Below, piece after piece: positions 33,714 through 43,039 of a DNA stretch of 51,660 nucleotides. How positions within the stretch are numbered: position 1 is the first letter of the stretch; every line of letters begins with the position of its first letter. The stretch is from a virus: IMG/VR virus record IMGVR_UViG_3300010354_000126, positions 1-51,660 of that record; one strand, written 5' to 3'. Position numbers and translations under genes: made by a program. The notes beneath the pieces were generated by a model. It was not told the DNA's origin, searched no databases, and saw nothing but the letters and a program-made list of their open reading frames with translations.

Positions 33714-35720
33714 TTATGCCCTCGTATATAAAAAACTTACCACTAGGTCAGAACCTGAAGCTCCTGTGCCAACACTGACTATGTCGACTGTGATGTAATC
33801 GTCTTCGACCATATTAATTGCAGTTGTGGTTTCTGCTTCATAACTGCCGGCGGATATATTTAATAAAAACAGCGATACTCCATTTTTTCTAATTCTCAAA
33901 GACAAAGGAGCTCCTGTAGGTGCTGTGGTTACTCGGGCTGTGGTTCTACTTACATCAGTGGTTCCCATGCTATACCATCTGGCTGTTCCTGCACTAGATG
34001 CCAGTGCTCCCGGATAGTTATAATGTTTGTCAAGGATAGCACTTCCGCCACCTCCACCGCCACCTCCAGTTCCTGGAGATCCTGTATATCCCATCGGACC
34101 TTGACCAGGTGATCCAACATATCCTTGGCTACCAATAAAACCTTGAGATCCGGAATACCCCAACGATCCTGAGTAACCTTCACTACCAATATATCCCTGA
34201 CTCCCTGTATAGGCTTGACTGCCAACAAAGCCTTGAATTCCTAGACCTGGTGATCCAACGAATCCTACTCCAGAACTTCCAGCCCATCCTTGACTCACAG
34301 CACTTCCTGGCAGTCCTTCTGACCCTGTATATCCTGTAGCGCCTGATCTTACAAAACCTAGTATGGCAATATCACCATACACAAAATTAGCAGAATCACC
34401 TGCTAGAAAGCCAACGTCAAGAGTAAAATGAGTTGAATTGTTGGTTACGGTGGTAACAGAAAATATATGCTGCGCACCCTGAGTGTCGTTTCTTGTAAGA
34501 GTTAAAAATCCTTTGAGTAGGGCCATTGTGGCAGTAAAACTGGCAAAAAAATCTATATAGTCATTATTGTCTAAGGCAGTACGATGTACGTACACTTGGG
34601 TCGCATTGGCCACCACAGCATTATTATATCTGAGTGTGCCGGAGGCCATCGATGTGTCATTAGTGGCAGTATTGAATAAGTACTTGACGCCACTTCTATC
34701 ACCTGGATTTCCCTGACTACCAGTATAGCCCTGTGAACCTATATAGCCTTGACTACCAGTATAGCCTTGACTACCAGTATAGCCCAATGAACCTGTGTAT
34801 CCCTCACTGCCTACAAAACCAGAACTACCAGTATAGCCTTGACTGCCCGTATATCCTAATGAACCTGTGTATCCCTCACTGCCGATATATCCTTCCGAAC
34901 CTGTAAATCCTGCGCTTCCGGTATAGCCCGGTGAACCCACATAGCCTAGACTTCCGCTATAGCCGTAAGAACCACTATAACCTCTATCTCCCTTGAGTCC
35001 TTGAGGTCCTGCTACAGCATCCTCTATGGCCAAGTAGTCAATTTGAAGTTCATGTCCAACAGTTCCAGTACTATCATGATGAATCTTCATATAGACTGTG
35101 CCGGTATTGGTCACTGTGTCAATATAGGGTATATGACTTATTACGCCTGGTGTTATACTGGAAAATTCTTCTAGCCCACGATGTGTGGCAAAATTATCCC
35201 ATATCTGAGTCTGAAAGTTATAAAGGTCAAATTCTAATTCAGCGTCATTGGTTACTGTATATTTTACCTCAGCAGTTATTCTATTAAAACGATCAACATT
35301 AGAAAAAGCAGCATAGACCACTAATGCAGGTGTAGTTAGTGAATCTTGGGCACTCCAGTATCCGTCGGCTTGAGCATAATCACCGAAAGTTTGTACACTG
35401 GCCAATGTGCCTGTAGTATAAACACCGTAGTCAGTGCTGGTTCCGCTGACAGGAATAAGACTGGAAACTAGTGTTACAGTTGTCGCAGTAAATATTCTAG
35501 TTAGGGCTCTAGGACCTTCTGACCCAGTATATCCTTGGCTTCCTGTGTAACCAACACTTCCTACATAACCTTGACTACCTGTAAATCCTGCTCCTTGACT
35601 GCCTGTATAGCCTATGTCAAGAGAAATACTTTCCCAATAGACGCCGTTCCAACTCCAAGCTCTATCTGAGGAAATAAAAACGGTACCAGTTGATGGTGAA
35701 TTAGGAAAATCTACAGCCAT
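33714..35720 (-). CDS. Collagen-like tail fibre
   Basis: A 668-residue fibre. The N-terminal module (DFPNSPSTGTVF, then RAWSWNGVYWE) recurs in the gene at 42664-43038. Three Gly-X-Y blocks, at about 37-69, 242-341 and 460-550, are mostly repeats of GYTGSQ-type hexapeptides; two beta-rich domains are interspersed. The final beta domain (about 560-668, with RWYSMGTTDV and LSLRIRKNGVS) is a common C-terminal fibre cap. The repeats should form a trimeric collagen-like shaft. Unlike animal collagen, the X position is mainly Tyr and there is little proline. ATG 35720 matches its paralogue's start, although no ribosome binding site is visible. Confidence 0.88.
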   Translation of the reverse strand: MAVDFPNSPSTGTVFISSDRAWSWNGVYWESISLDIGYTGSQGAGFTGSQGYVGSVGYTGSQGYTGSEGPRALTRIFTATTVTLVSSLIPVSGTSTDYGVYTTGTLASVQTFGDYAQADGYWSAQDSLTTPALVVYAAFSNVDRFNRITAEVKYTVTNDAELEFDLYNFQTQIWDNFATHRGLEEFSSITPGVISHIPYIDTVTNTGTVYMKIHHDSTGTVGHELQIDYLAIEDAVAGPQGLKGDRGYSGSYGYSGSLGYVGSPGYTGSAGFTGSEGYIGSEGYTGSLGYTGSQGYTGSSGFVGSEGYTGSLGYTGSQGYTGSQGYIGSQGYTGSQGNPGDRSGVKYLFNTATNDTSMASGTLRYNNAVVANATQVYVHRTALDNNDYIDFFASFTATMALLKGFLTLTRNDTQGAQHIFSVTTVTNNSTHFTLDVGFLAGDSANFVYGDIAILGFVRSGATGYTGSEGLPGSAVSQGWAGSSGVGFVGSPGLGIQGFVGSQAYTGSQGYIGSEGYSGSLGYSGSQGFIGSQGYVGSPGQGPMGYTGSPGTGGGGGGGGSAILDKHYNYPGALASSAGTARWYSMGTTDVSRTTARVTTAPTGAPLSLRIRKNGVSLFLLNISAGSYEAETTTAINMVEDDYITVDIVSVGTGASGSDLVVSFLYTRA
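34690..34990 (-). repeat. 18-bp tandem repeat block encoding collagen-like GYTGSQ units
   Basis: Diverged 18-bp units encode Gly-Tyr-Thr-Gly-Ser-Xaa repeats. Some neighbouring copies are nearly identical, for instance the plus-strand text ccagtatagccttgacta occurs twice between 34741 and 34790. Similar blocks lie in 38310-38620, 44030-45600 and 51110-51380. The repeat is coding, and the units could recombine with each other. Confidence 0.8.
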
Positions 35721-35727
35721 AGTCTAA

Positions 35728-35735
35728 TATTTAGC
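35728..35735 (-). promoter_or_regulatory. Late-type box GCTAAATA near the start codon
   Basis: Seven bases before the ATG at 35720, in the sequence GCTAAATATTAGACTATG. No ribosome binding site follows it. Confidence 0.5.
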
Positions 35736-35741
35736 GAGTGA

Positions 35742-36173
35742 TTAACTGGGTGGTACAGGCCAGGAAACTGCAAAGGGAAAACCTTGTTGGCTGGGTATGT
35801 CTCTAAGGGCCTGTCTATATTCTGCCCAGGCCACCTTATCCACTGGACTGTCTGTTAGCTGTGTCCAATCTGATTCTGTTATTTTTTTGTCTCTTTCTTG
35901 TCTAATATTGAGAGCAGCCGTATCGGCAGTCAAGTCAATAACTAGAAAATTTTGTTGATATTTGCCATCAACCAATATAGGCATTTCTTCTCTCACAGTC
36001 TGTGTATGAAGATCGTAATTTGGATATACTGTGCCCTCTACATAATAAAGACCAAGACTGGCCAATAGCTCTTCTGTGGCAGTTCCTGCTAGACTGATAT
36101 TAGGATGTTCCTGTCTGAATTGGTCTAGAGTATAGGGATACCTTTGGTTTTGTCCTTGTATAAAAATGTACAT
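35742..36173 (-). CDS. Phage tail assembly chaperone
   Basis: A 143-residue protein whose C-terminal part (ITESDWTQLTDSPVDK, AWAEYRQALRDIPSQ, PFAVSWPVPP) matches the tail assembly chaperone family Phage_tail_APC, with the conserved sequence ESDWTQLxDxP...YRQALRDxP...WPxPP. The N-terminal 90 residues look like a small fibre-cap domain (YTLDQFRQEHPNISL). It probably helps fibres fold or attach. AGGAA precedes ATG 36173. It sits between fibre genes, and is the only chaperone recognised here. Confidence 0.85.
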   Translation of the reverse strand: MYIFIQGQNQRYPYTLDQFRQEHPNISLAGTATEELLASLGLYYVEGTVYPNYDLHTQTVREEMPILVDGKYQQNFLVIDLTADTAALNIRQERDKKITESDWTQLTDSPVDKVAWAEYRQALRDIPSQQGFPFAVSWPVPPS

Positions 36174-36181
36174 GTCTATTC

Positions 36182-37945
36182 CTATGCAGCGTTAGTGAAA
36201 GCACTGCTTTTAACTGTATAATCGCCGTAGATACCCTGCATGGGTACTCCATAACGATTGGCATCTGTGATTCTAAATTCATCTATATAACCATTGAGAA
36301 TATGACCAGTGGGATATTGGCTATTACTGACACCGCCGATGGCTATTCCCCAGTTATATTCACTTTGTGTTCCGCCACCATTGTTAAAAGTCTTGATAGC
36401 TTCAGCTGCCAAAGTACCGTCAACAAAAAGATAAACGTTTTTCCCTACTTTTTGAACTGCTATGGCATACCATACATTGGCAGATGGTGTCCAGGGGTAA
36501 CTGATAAAATCATCAGGGAGGCCAGTTAGAGTAAATCCCACACAGAGGTTTCCATCTCTAAACCAAATATAATATGCCAGTCTATTTAAAGGAGAGGAAT
36601 ATGACATTTCGGCATACAAAACTGCGTTTGATACTGAAGTAAATCTTACATGAAATTCAACACATCTATTTGTAACAAGCGTAGTGCTGGAGGTTTCTAA
36701 AACCTGTCTAAGGTATCCAGTGCCATTAAACAGAAGACTACTTGAATTGAATTTTGAAACAGCAGAAGTTATGGTAACGGTACCTGTGGTTACAGCCAGT
36801 TTTCTTGAGTTAAATATCTTGCTAGTGCTGTTATCGATAAGTGCTGTGGCAAGTCCACGAGCATAAAAACCACTTCCACTTCCTATGGTTCCTATAGGAT
36901 CACTATAGTAGTATGTACCATTAGGAAGACCCGAATTTGTATATACTTGCGTACCAGCAGACGTATATCTAAAAAGACCTATCTCAGTAGGATTGACAGT
37001 ATTTTGAGCGGTTGGCCAGAGTACATCTTTTTGGTGGGCTTTCCAAATTTGTAGATCCGAAATATAACCGGTAAAAGGAGCGGCTCCAGCCCAGCCGGAT
37101 CCTACTGTAATTGTAGAATTTGTAAAAGTTCTAATATTTCTTCCTCCAGACCTCCCCCACATAAAATAGTCTGGTACACCAGCAGTGGAAAAATAAGCAG
37201 GATAATAGGTGGTACCTGTTCTGAACATCGTATTACCATCTTGATGCACAACAGCGCCAACAGACAACCATGACCAAACGCTGGTTGTTGCACAATAAGA
37301 AAACATAATAAAATGCCATTCATTTTGATATATAACACTACCTGGATCAACAAAAGTTGCGAAGTTGGTTCTAGCGGCGGCGGCAGGTATCAAATTGGCT
37401 TGGGCATTTAGAGTGTTAAATCCAATTAATTCAAGTAACCCGGACCCGTTGATAGAGCAGTACATTGTTGTATTGGCATTAGCGGACCCATTCGAAATTC
37501 TAAAAAGTGTTGTACCCGCAGGGTTCCCTGTTGGTTTAAAAAAACAAGATACTGAGCAGCCATCCGTTCCAAGCCAAGTTCCTGGGACAAAAGGTGCAGA
37601 CAGATAACTAGTTCCGTCAAAATACAGAGATCTAATACCGTTGCCATTAGCTGTTGTAGTATATGAAGGATTACTGGCCGCACCTATTCTGGTAAAAGTT
37701 GGAGCTTGATCAGAGTACCTTACAGTCCCATTATTTGTACCATCTGATATTCTAATGTTACTTGTAGTACTACCAAAACTATTGAAAATCTGTGGTGAAC
37801 CAGAGGACAAAGCTCCCAGCGAGTTATTGTGGCTATCGAAGTGTAGCAGTGCAGATGTAGATGCCAGCAGGGTATCAGTGGTCTCCATGGGAGCCCTAAG
37901 TCTTCGTGAATTTAAAGTTTGTAGAAGCCTACGAGAATTATGCAC
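36182..37945 (-). CDS. LamG-domain tail fibre protein
   Basis: A 587-residue protein from GTG 37945, which overlaps the previous stop (TAGTG); an alternative ATG at 37888 is 19 codons later, so the exact start is uncertain. Two LamG domains are visible: about 100-290 (SLYFDGTSYLSAP, CSVSCFFKP, GYISDLQIW) and about 385-575 (SSLLFNGTGYLRQ, CVEFHVRF, GYIDEFRITD). It lacks the EDPD scaffold of the four-gene family. LamG modules usually bind glycans, so it is probably a receptor-binding part of the fibre set. Its stop is eight bases before the chaperone start. Confidence 0.82.
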   Translation of the reverse strand: MHNSRRLLQTLNSRRLRAPMETTDTLLASTSALLHFDSHNNSLGALSSGSPQIFNSFGSTTSNIRISDGTNNGTVRYSDQAPTFTRIGAASNPSYTTTANGNGIRSLYFDGTSYLSAPFVPGTWLGTDGCSVSCFFKPTGNPAGTTLFRISNGSANANTTMYCSINGSGLLELIGFNTLNAQANLIPAAAARTNFATFVDPGSVIYQNEWHFIMFSYCATTSVWSWLSVGAVVHQDGNTMFRTGTTYYPAYFSTAGVPDYFMWGRSGGRNIRTFTNSTITVGSGWAGAAPFTGYISDLQIWKAHQKDVLWPTAQNTVNPTEIGLFRYTSAGTQVYTNSGLPNGTYYYSDPIGTIGSGSGFYARGLATALIDNSTSKIFNSRKLAVTTGTVTITSAVSKFNSSSLLFNGTGYLRQVLETSSTTLVTNRCVEFHVRFTSVSNAVLYAEMSYSSPLNRLAYYIWFRDGNLCVGFTLTGLPDDFISYPWTPSANVWYAIAVQKVGKNVYLFVDGTLAAEAIKTFNNGGGTQSEYNWGIAIGGVSNSQYPTGHILNGYIDEFRITDANRYGVPMQGIYGDYTVKSSAFTNAA

Positions 37946-40017
37946 TAGATAGTATACCCCACATAAGAACCATGTAGTGTGGCAGTTACTTTCCAAAATA
38001 CTAGAAAATCATTGCCACTAAGACTAGGTTGCGCATTTCCAGATCCACTGACCCATCTAATACCTGATGGCCAGAAAACTGTCCAAGTATTTCCTCCCAA
38101 GAGTTGAAGTGTAATGCTCTGTCCTGCAGAAAGATTGTCTGTAAAAGTGGTAACAGCGGTCAGAGTTTTTCTATGCATGGTCCCTGTGGTAGCTGACAAA
38201 GCAGTGCCTGTATTATTAAACACAGTTTCTGTTATAAAACCTTCTATGACAATACCTGCAAAAGTTTTGTTGGTAAGTGTTTGTCCGCCTGTAAGAGTAA
38301 CTTCACCAACTGATCCTGTATAGCCTAGTTCACCTATGCTTCCAACAAACCCTTGACTACCTGCATAACCTTGACTACCTGTGAATCCAAAACTACCAGC
38401 ATAACCTTGGCTACCAGTAAAACCTCTACTGCCTGTCCATCCTCTGCTACCCGAATGACCAATGCTTCCTGTATAGCCTAGATCACCGACGCTTCCGGAG
38501 TAACCCATGGCGGCAAATTCTCCAGGACTGCCTGCATATCCTATCGGTCCTAAACTGCCCACGTAACCTTCAGAACCCGTATATCCTTGACTGCCTGTAT
38601 AGGCTTGACTGCCTACAAAACCTCTTTCTCCTTGTGGACCTCGTATTTCTCCAACGTCAGTCCAATAGGTAGGAGCGTCAAACCAAACCCAAAGATGTCC
38701 ATCTGCTGATACTATAAATCCGTCTCCTATATCTCCAGTATATCCTAGGGGCAGTAGACCAGATGTGCTAGTCGTTCCTACGATTCTAACACTGGTTCCC
38801 GCAGGTCCTTGGCTACCCGAATAGCCCTGTGGAGGTCCTTGACTACCAGTGAATCCTGTTAGACCCTGTGGACCGGAAGGTGCTACCTGTATCCATTGGC
38901 TGCTGTTACCATCATTGACATAGAGCAGTTCATTCATGGTATTACTGTCTACCCAACGATCACCGGGCTGTGGATTGAGAGGAGGTGTTGGACTGAATAC
39001 GAATGCTGCACGAGCTTGTGCTATACCAAAATCTGCAAGTGTGGTGATTTTTACTGTGCCGCTGCTGACATCTTTGACTAGGAATAGATCATTTTGAGCT
39101 AGTGTGCTGGTAGTAAGACTCTGTTTGTTGTCAAATATAGTAGCCGATACATCTGAAGCTATAGGTCCTGGACCGGTGCCACCTATGGCCGTGCCCACTA
39201 CACTCAACGGTTTATCTAATACCCATCTGTCTAGCGCATAATCGTAATAAAAATTAGTAGAAGTACTGCCTAAATTAACTGTAATACCCGCACCATCTGA
39301 TTGAGTAGATGTGGTGCTGCCCTTGGCCAAGGTAATATTTTTATCTTCGATGTTTAGCGTGGTAGAATCTATAATAGTCTGTGTGCCTTCAACCTGTAGA
39401 TTACCGCGAATAATAACTGTACCTGCTATTGTGCCTGTGGTGGCAGGATCAATTACAAAGTTAGCAGGTCCATATAAAGCATCACTAAGAGTAAGACTCT
39501 TGAAGGTCACATCTGTATTAGTGAAAGGATCCAGTGTGATATTACTATTTGTAGATGTATTGGTTATATAGATAGTACCGCTACTGGAAATAGCCACTGA
39601 CAATGACATGGTTGTAGCGGCTGTTACACGACCGAATTGATCTACTGTTATTACAGGAATGAATTGGCTATCACCGTAGGTTCCTGGAATAACTGTGGAA
39701 GTATTCAGTGTCACTGTGGCAGTATATTGTAGACCACCTGTGGATGTTACTACCAAATTTCCAAGAATGGCTCCACTGGCCGTGGTGCTTGTATTGAAAT
39801 TTAAGGCTGTTACACCTCCACCTAGAATATTAGGAACCCACGATCTATTTCCTGAAATATCAGAAACTAGAATAGCTGTACCATTACCGCCTACAGTAGG
39901 TGGATAACCTAGATCTGGTTCAGCCTGTGACAGATCTAGGAATTCTGTGCGACTAGCCTCTAGATTATTCCCAGAGACCTTGATTACCTTACCACTAAGA
40001 AGTCTGCTTTTACTCAT
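37945..40017 (-). CDS. Collagen-like tail fibre with WVW module
   Basis: A 690-residue fibre. Residues 205-240 (NLQVEGTQTIIDSTTLNIEDKN in two pieces) carry a motif common to phage fibres. A PQPGDRWVDS module at about 340-375 and a collagen-like start lead to TSVRIVGTTSTSGLL and then GHLWVWFDAPTYWTDVG, a small module that recurs in the genes at 43386-50696 and 50724-51660. Collagen-like GYTGS repeats continue to about residue 570, followed by SGQTLTNKTFAGIVI-type linker and a beta-rich tip (GNTWTVFWPSGI). ATG 40017 overlaps the previous gene by 8 bases. Confidence 0.85.
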   Translation of the reverse strand: MSKSRLLSGKVIKVSGNNLEASRTEFLDLSQAEPDLGYPPTVGGNGTAILVSDISGNRSWVPNILGGGVTALNFNTSTTASGAILGNLVVTSTGGLQYTATVTLNTSTVIPGTYGDSQFIPVITVDQFGRVTAATTMSLSVAISSSGTIYITNTSTNSNITLDPFTNTDVTFKSLTLSDALYGPANFVIDPATTGTIAGTVIIRGNLQVEGTQTIIDSTTLNIEDKNITLAKGSTTSTQSDGAGITVNLGSTSTNFYYDYALDRWVLDKPLSVVGTAIGGTGPGPIASDVSATIFDNKQSLTTSTLAQNDLFLVKDVSSGTVKITTLADFGIAQARAAFVFSPTPPLNPQPGDRWVDSNTMNELLYVNDGNSSQWIQVAPSGPQGLTGFTGSQGPPQGYSGSQGPAGTSVRIVGTTSTSGLLPLGYTGDIGDGFIVSADGHLWVWFDAPTYWTDVGEIRGPQGERGFVGSQAYTGSQGYTGSEGYVGSLGPIGYAGSPGEFAAMGYSGSVGDLGYTGSIGHSGSRGWTGSRGFTGSQGYAGSFGFTGSQGYAGSQGFVGSIGELGYTGSVGEVTLTGGQTLTNKTFAGIVIEGFITETVFNNTGTALSATTGTMHRKTLTAVTTFTDNLSAGQSITLQLLGGNTWTVFWPSGIRWVSGSGNAQPSLSGNDFLVFWKVTATLHGSYVGYTI

Positions 40018-40345
40018 TGCTGGTTTCTAATAAACTCAATATAAGATCTACACTGCTATTTGTACTAACTTCTGCTTCAAAACTATTGCCTTCTTCAATA
40101 ACTAATTTTCCTGTGGTAATTTCTACTGCATCTTGTGGCGGTATTCTAAAATCTTTTAATAAAGTATAGTTAATACTGTTTTTGACCAATCTTGCACTGA
40201 TAGTAACTGTTTGCGTGCTGAAATTACTGGCCTGTGCTCCTAATATGATACAGGTTAGGTCCGTAGGTGTAGTGTAGATAGTCTGGGTAGCGGTTGTTAG
40301 CTCAAATGCTCGAGTTCTAAACGTATTTAATGGTAGCGTTGCCAT
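40010..40345 (-). CDS. Small conserved structural protein
   Basis: A 111-residue beta-rich protein (TQTIYTTPTDLTCIILGAQ, VTISARLVKNSINYTL, AVEITTGKLVIEEGN), similar in style to small virion proteins of aquatic T4-like phages that carry a single beta-sandwich. A GGAAAA site lies about 10 bases before ATG 40345. It lies between two fibre genes and overlaps the collagen-like gene start by eight bases, so it is probably a fibre accessory. No exact family is recognised. Confidence 0.72.
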   Translation of the reverse strand: MATLPLNTFRTRAFELTTATQTIYTTPTDLTCIILGAQASNFSTQTVTISARLVKNSINYTLLKDFRIPPQDAVEITTGKLVIEEGNSFEAEVSTNSSVDLILSLLETSNE

Positions 40346-40349
40346 TTAA

Positions 40350-42632
40350 TTATTTTCCAATTGCTAAAATGTAGGGAGTCATAACCGCAAAAAGACTCTT
40401 GGTAAAGGTTCTACCTGTGACAGTTCCGGTTTTCCTATTTATAACGAAGTCATTGCCTATCTTAAAATCTCCCTTTTGATCTGTACTGGTATAGTAAACC
40501 TGCCCACCATTTATCTGTATGACTTCATTGGCAGGCTGTGGAACACCTCCAAGTGTGGGCAAGCTGGTATTGATATTGGTTCCTGCACCAATCCATTCAA
40601 AAGTATGTCCAGAACTGGTAATTAGGCTGTATTCATAAAAGCTGGCTGTGGTATCAGCAGCAGTCGGAGGTATACGATCTTCAAATGTAACCGTACTAGT
40701 ATATCCGTTGGCCAATAATTCAACTGTTATATCAAATAAACCTGCTACAATATTAGATGTAGTTGTATCACTGGCAGGATAGGATGTGTTTTGCAGTTCA
40801 GTGCTGTTAAGCCTTACCAAAGGTGTATTAAGTACTATGGCTGCGCTGATAGTTCCTATAAAAGCATAGGTAGCGATAGTGGCTGTTAGTTCACTGGCAC
40901 CTACTTGAAGAACTCCAGCTTGATAGTATTCGTCAGCAGCATTGGCCGTTTCACTGTTACCATGATAGAGTGTGTCATAGCACACAGCGTCTATGATATA
41001 ACCTATATCTCTGCGGCATTTAGCAGCATCATAGGACAAGGAAGGATAATTAGCAGCGACATAGGCAATACCTTCTTCAATGATAAAGGCTCTATTAGCT
41101 ATTAAAATGTCCTTAGCATAGATACGAGCATTGGATGATGTTGTTGGATTGGCGTATACCAATGGAGGTATAACTGCTGTTCCGGAACTCAGTATACTGG
41201 TCACAGTATTGAAATTGGCCTGTATCCGTTGATATGCAGTGGTTCCGCTGTTAAAACTTCCTACAATAGAATTTAGCACACTGTCTCTGGCAAAGTTAAT
41301 AGCGGTTATTGTTTGAACTTTTTGTGTAGTTGTAGTTAAGGTCAAAGGATTGGCTCTATAATAACTGGCACCTGCATAGACAGTTTTATAATTAGTGCCA
41401 AAAACCATGTCATCGACTACTGCCTGAATAATATAACCTACATCTCTAGAACACTTTCCCTGATCATAATCAAATCCAGGAAAAGTTTCGTTCACAAAGT
41501 CAATGGTATCTATTTGTACTTTTGATTTTATATCTAGTACCAAGCCTCTGGCATTTCTTAAATTAGCCAGTTCACCTAGAAAGTAAGGTTGAACAATTGT
41601 TGATGTTCCTGGTGTCAAATCTAGTGCTGACTCTACGGTATAATATGTACCTGTAGACATGCCCGGTAGTCTCATAGCATCCCCTACCTTAGGCTTTTGA
41701 TAGAGATTGTCTAAAGTCAGTACGGTAGAAGCTACAGTAGTCGTATTTCTAGTTCTAGCAGTATAGAGCAGTGAGCTTACACCATCTGAAACCAGTCCAT
41801 AATTTCCAAAACTTATATTACTGTTAGTGATTGAACAATTACCGCCTGTTTCGCACAATATAGCCTTATCACAACAAATAGTAAACACTGACACCAATTG
41901 AGTATAACCTCTGTTCAACATGTGAATACCTATACCACCTTGATTATACTGTGTATAAGCATCAACAACCATGCTACGAGTTCCTTGAGCATAATTACCA
42001 TTTACCCGCATACCTGCACCTGTTGTGGTCATGCTGGTACAGTTTTGCACATAAGGACTCATATAGATAGCTCCAGCTGATCCATCTGGATTAAACGCCA
42101 CGGCAGCGGCCGGAGATTCATGATCTTTGAAGGTCATGTGAGCTAGATAACAACCATTGTTTACATAAAATATATCTTGTGTTTTATTCTGCGGCCTAAT
42201 AGTAACTGATCTAAGATTATCTCCTATGACACTGACCATATCTGGTACGGTTAAAGGATTGATTTCAACGTAGTCTCCGCTTTTAACAAATATCGTAGTG
42301 CCTGTCGTGGCTATTTGCAGTGCTGCCTTCAGTGTCAACTTACTCTGTGCTAGGTCTACCCCAGTGTTCGAATCAGATCCGCTTTTACTGACATAGAGAA
42401 CATTGGCCACAGCCATACTAGAGCCAGTGTTGCCTTGTAGACCAGCCGATCCTTGGTAGCCTCTCAGTCCTCCGTAGGGTAAGACATTCCAATTATCAAG
42501 TCCATTGCCTATCTTAAACAGTTGAGTATCTGTTTCGATGCCCATCTCACCTTGGGCAAGAACTGGATTTCCGGTAGAAGTGTTAGCCCATTGGGCAGCG
42601 GTACCGCGTCTTAACTGAATTTGCACAGGCAT
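40350..42632 (-). CDS. Beta-helix tail fibre with duplicated KCxRDxGYII motif
   Basis: A 760-residue fibre. The N-terminal module IQLRRGTAAQWANTS and GEMGIETDTQLFKIGNG matches the attachment module of the gene at 1962-3620. A short collagen-like stretch follows, then a right-handed beta-helix (SVIGDNLRSVTIRPQ, GCYLAHMTFKDHE, AVAFNPDGSAGAIYMSP), a combination common in aquatic phages. Two copies of a motif, KCSRDVGYIIQAV near residue 390 and KCRRDIGYIIDAV near 535, mark a duplicated domain; family function unknown. The final part ends DFKIGNDFVINRKTGTVTG, a common fibre C-terminal motif. AAGGAAGG lies before ATG 42632. Confidence 0.87.
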   Translation of the reverse strand: MPVQIQLRRGTAAQWANTSTGNPVLAQGEMGIETDTQLFKIGNGLDNWNVLPYGGLRGYQGSAGLQGNTGSSMAVANVLYVSKSGSDSNTGVDLAQSKLTLKAALQIATTGTTIFVKSGDYVEINPLTVPDMVSVIGDNLRSVTIRPQNKTQDIFYVNNGCYLAHMTFKDHESPAAAVAFNPDGSAGAIYMSPYVQNCTSMTTTGAGMRVNGNYAQGTRSMVVDAYTQYNQGGIGIHMLNRGYTQLVSVFTICCDKAILCETGGNCSITNSNISFGNYGLVSDGVSSLLYTARTRNTTTVASTVLTLDNLYQKPKVGDAMRLPGMSTGTYYTVESALDLTPGTSTIVQPYFLGELANLRNARGLVLDIKSKVQIDTIDFVNETFPGFDYDQGKCSRDVGYIIQAVVDDMVFGTNYKTVYAGASYYRANPLTLTTTTQKVQTITAINFARDSVLNSIVGSFNSGTTAYQRIQANFNTVTSILSSGTAVIPPLVYANPTTSSNARIYAKDILIANRAFIIEEGIAYVAANYPSLSYDAAKCRRDIGYIIDAVCYDTLYHGNSETANAADEYYQAGVLQVGASELTATIATYAFIGTISAAIVLNTPLVRLNSTELQNTSYPASDTTTSNIVAGLFDITVELLANGYTSTVTFEDRIPPTAADTTASFYEYSLITSSGHTFEWIGAGTNINTSLPTLGGVPQPANEVIQINGGQVYYTSTDQKGDFKIGNDFVINRKTGTVTGRTFTKSLFAVMTPYILAIGK

Positions 42633-42657
42633 TGTTGACTAGAACCTTCCTTTTAGA

Positions 42658-42665
42658 TATTTATC
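42658..42665 (-). promoter_or_regulatory. Late promoter GATAAATA
   Basis: Seven of eight bases match the T4 late consensus, 25 bases before the fibre start at 42632, in a 31-base gap that also carries the AAGGAAGG ribosome binding site. Confidence 0.65.
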
Positions 42666-43038
42666 AGGTGACTCCGCCCGCATCAATAGGCGCTATACCA
42701 CCATAAAAACTATCAGGTAAGCCACCATCTAGATTAGGACTGCCGCCACCTCCTCCGCCACCTCCTCCGCTAAGAGAAAGTGTTACTACATCAGATGTAG
42801 CCGTAGCCAGATACCCTGTGCCAACAATACGTAATTCTTTTAAATTATCAGTGAGCTGGACTCCTCCTGCTAGAAATTTGATATCTCCGCCACCTTTTGA
42901 GCCAGTATAACCTATTGAACCAGCGAAGCCTACAGAAACGGTTACGCCTTGCCAGTATCTGCCATTCCACTGCCAAGACCTTAGTCCTTCTGTGTAGACA
43001 TCGCCTACGAGGGGTGATGTTGGAAAATCTAATGGCAT
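42664..43038 (-). CDS. Small fibre protein with N-terminal module of collagen fibre
   Basis: A 124-residue protein. The N-terminal 32 residues (DFPTSPLVGDVYTEGLRSWQW and NGRYWQGV) duplicate the start of the collagen-like fibre at 33714-35720, followed by one short GFAGSIGYTGSKG block, a beta domain and a run of nine glycines. The C terminus ends in GGIAPIDAGGV, a motif seen at the end of several aquatic phage structural proteins. It may be a minimal fibre or attachment protein. ATG 43038 comes one base after the previous stop. Confidence 0.78.
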   Translation of the reverse strand: MPLDFPTSPLVGDVYTEGLRSWQWNGRYWQGVTVSVGFAGSIGYTGSKGGGDIKFLAGGVQLTDNLKELRIVGTGYLATATSDVVTLSLSGGGGGGGGGSPNLDGGLPDSFYGGIAPIDAGGVT

Positions 43039-43039
43039 A

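Noticed and set aside
34690-34990. Tandem repeats resembling a CRISPR or other repeat array
   Set aside because: They are in frame, encode regular Gly-X-Y units and have no spacer structure; they are a coding collagen-like repeat.
37102-37683. Minus-strand reading frames inside the LamG gene at 36182-37945
   Set aside because: They are in shifted frames of a gene whose LamG motifs are clear, and their translations show no family or ribosome binding site.
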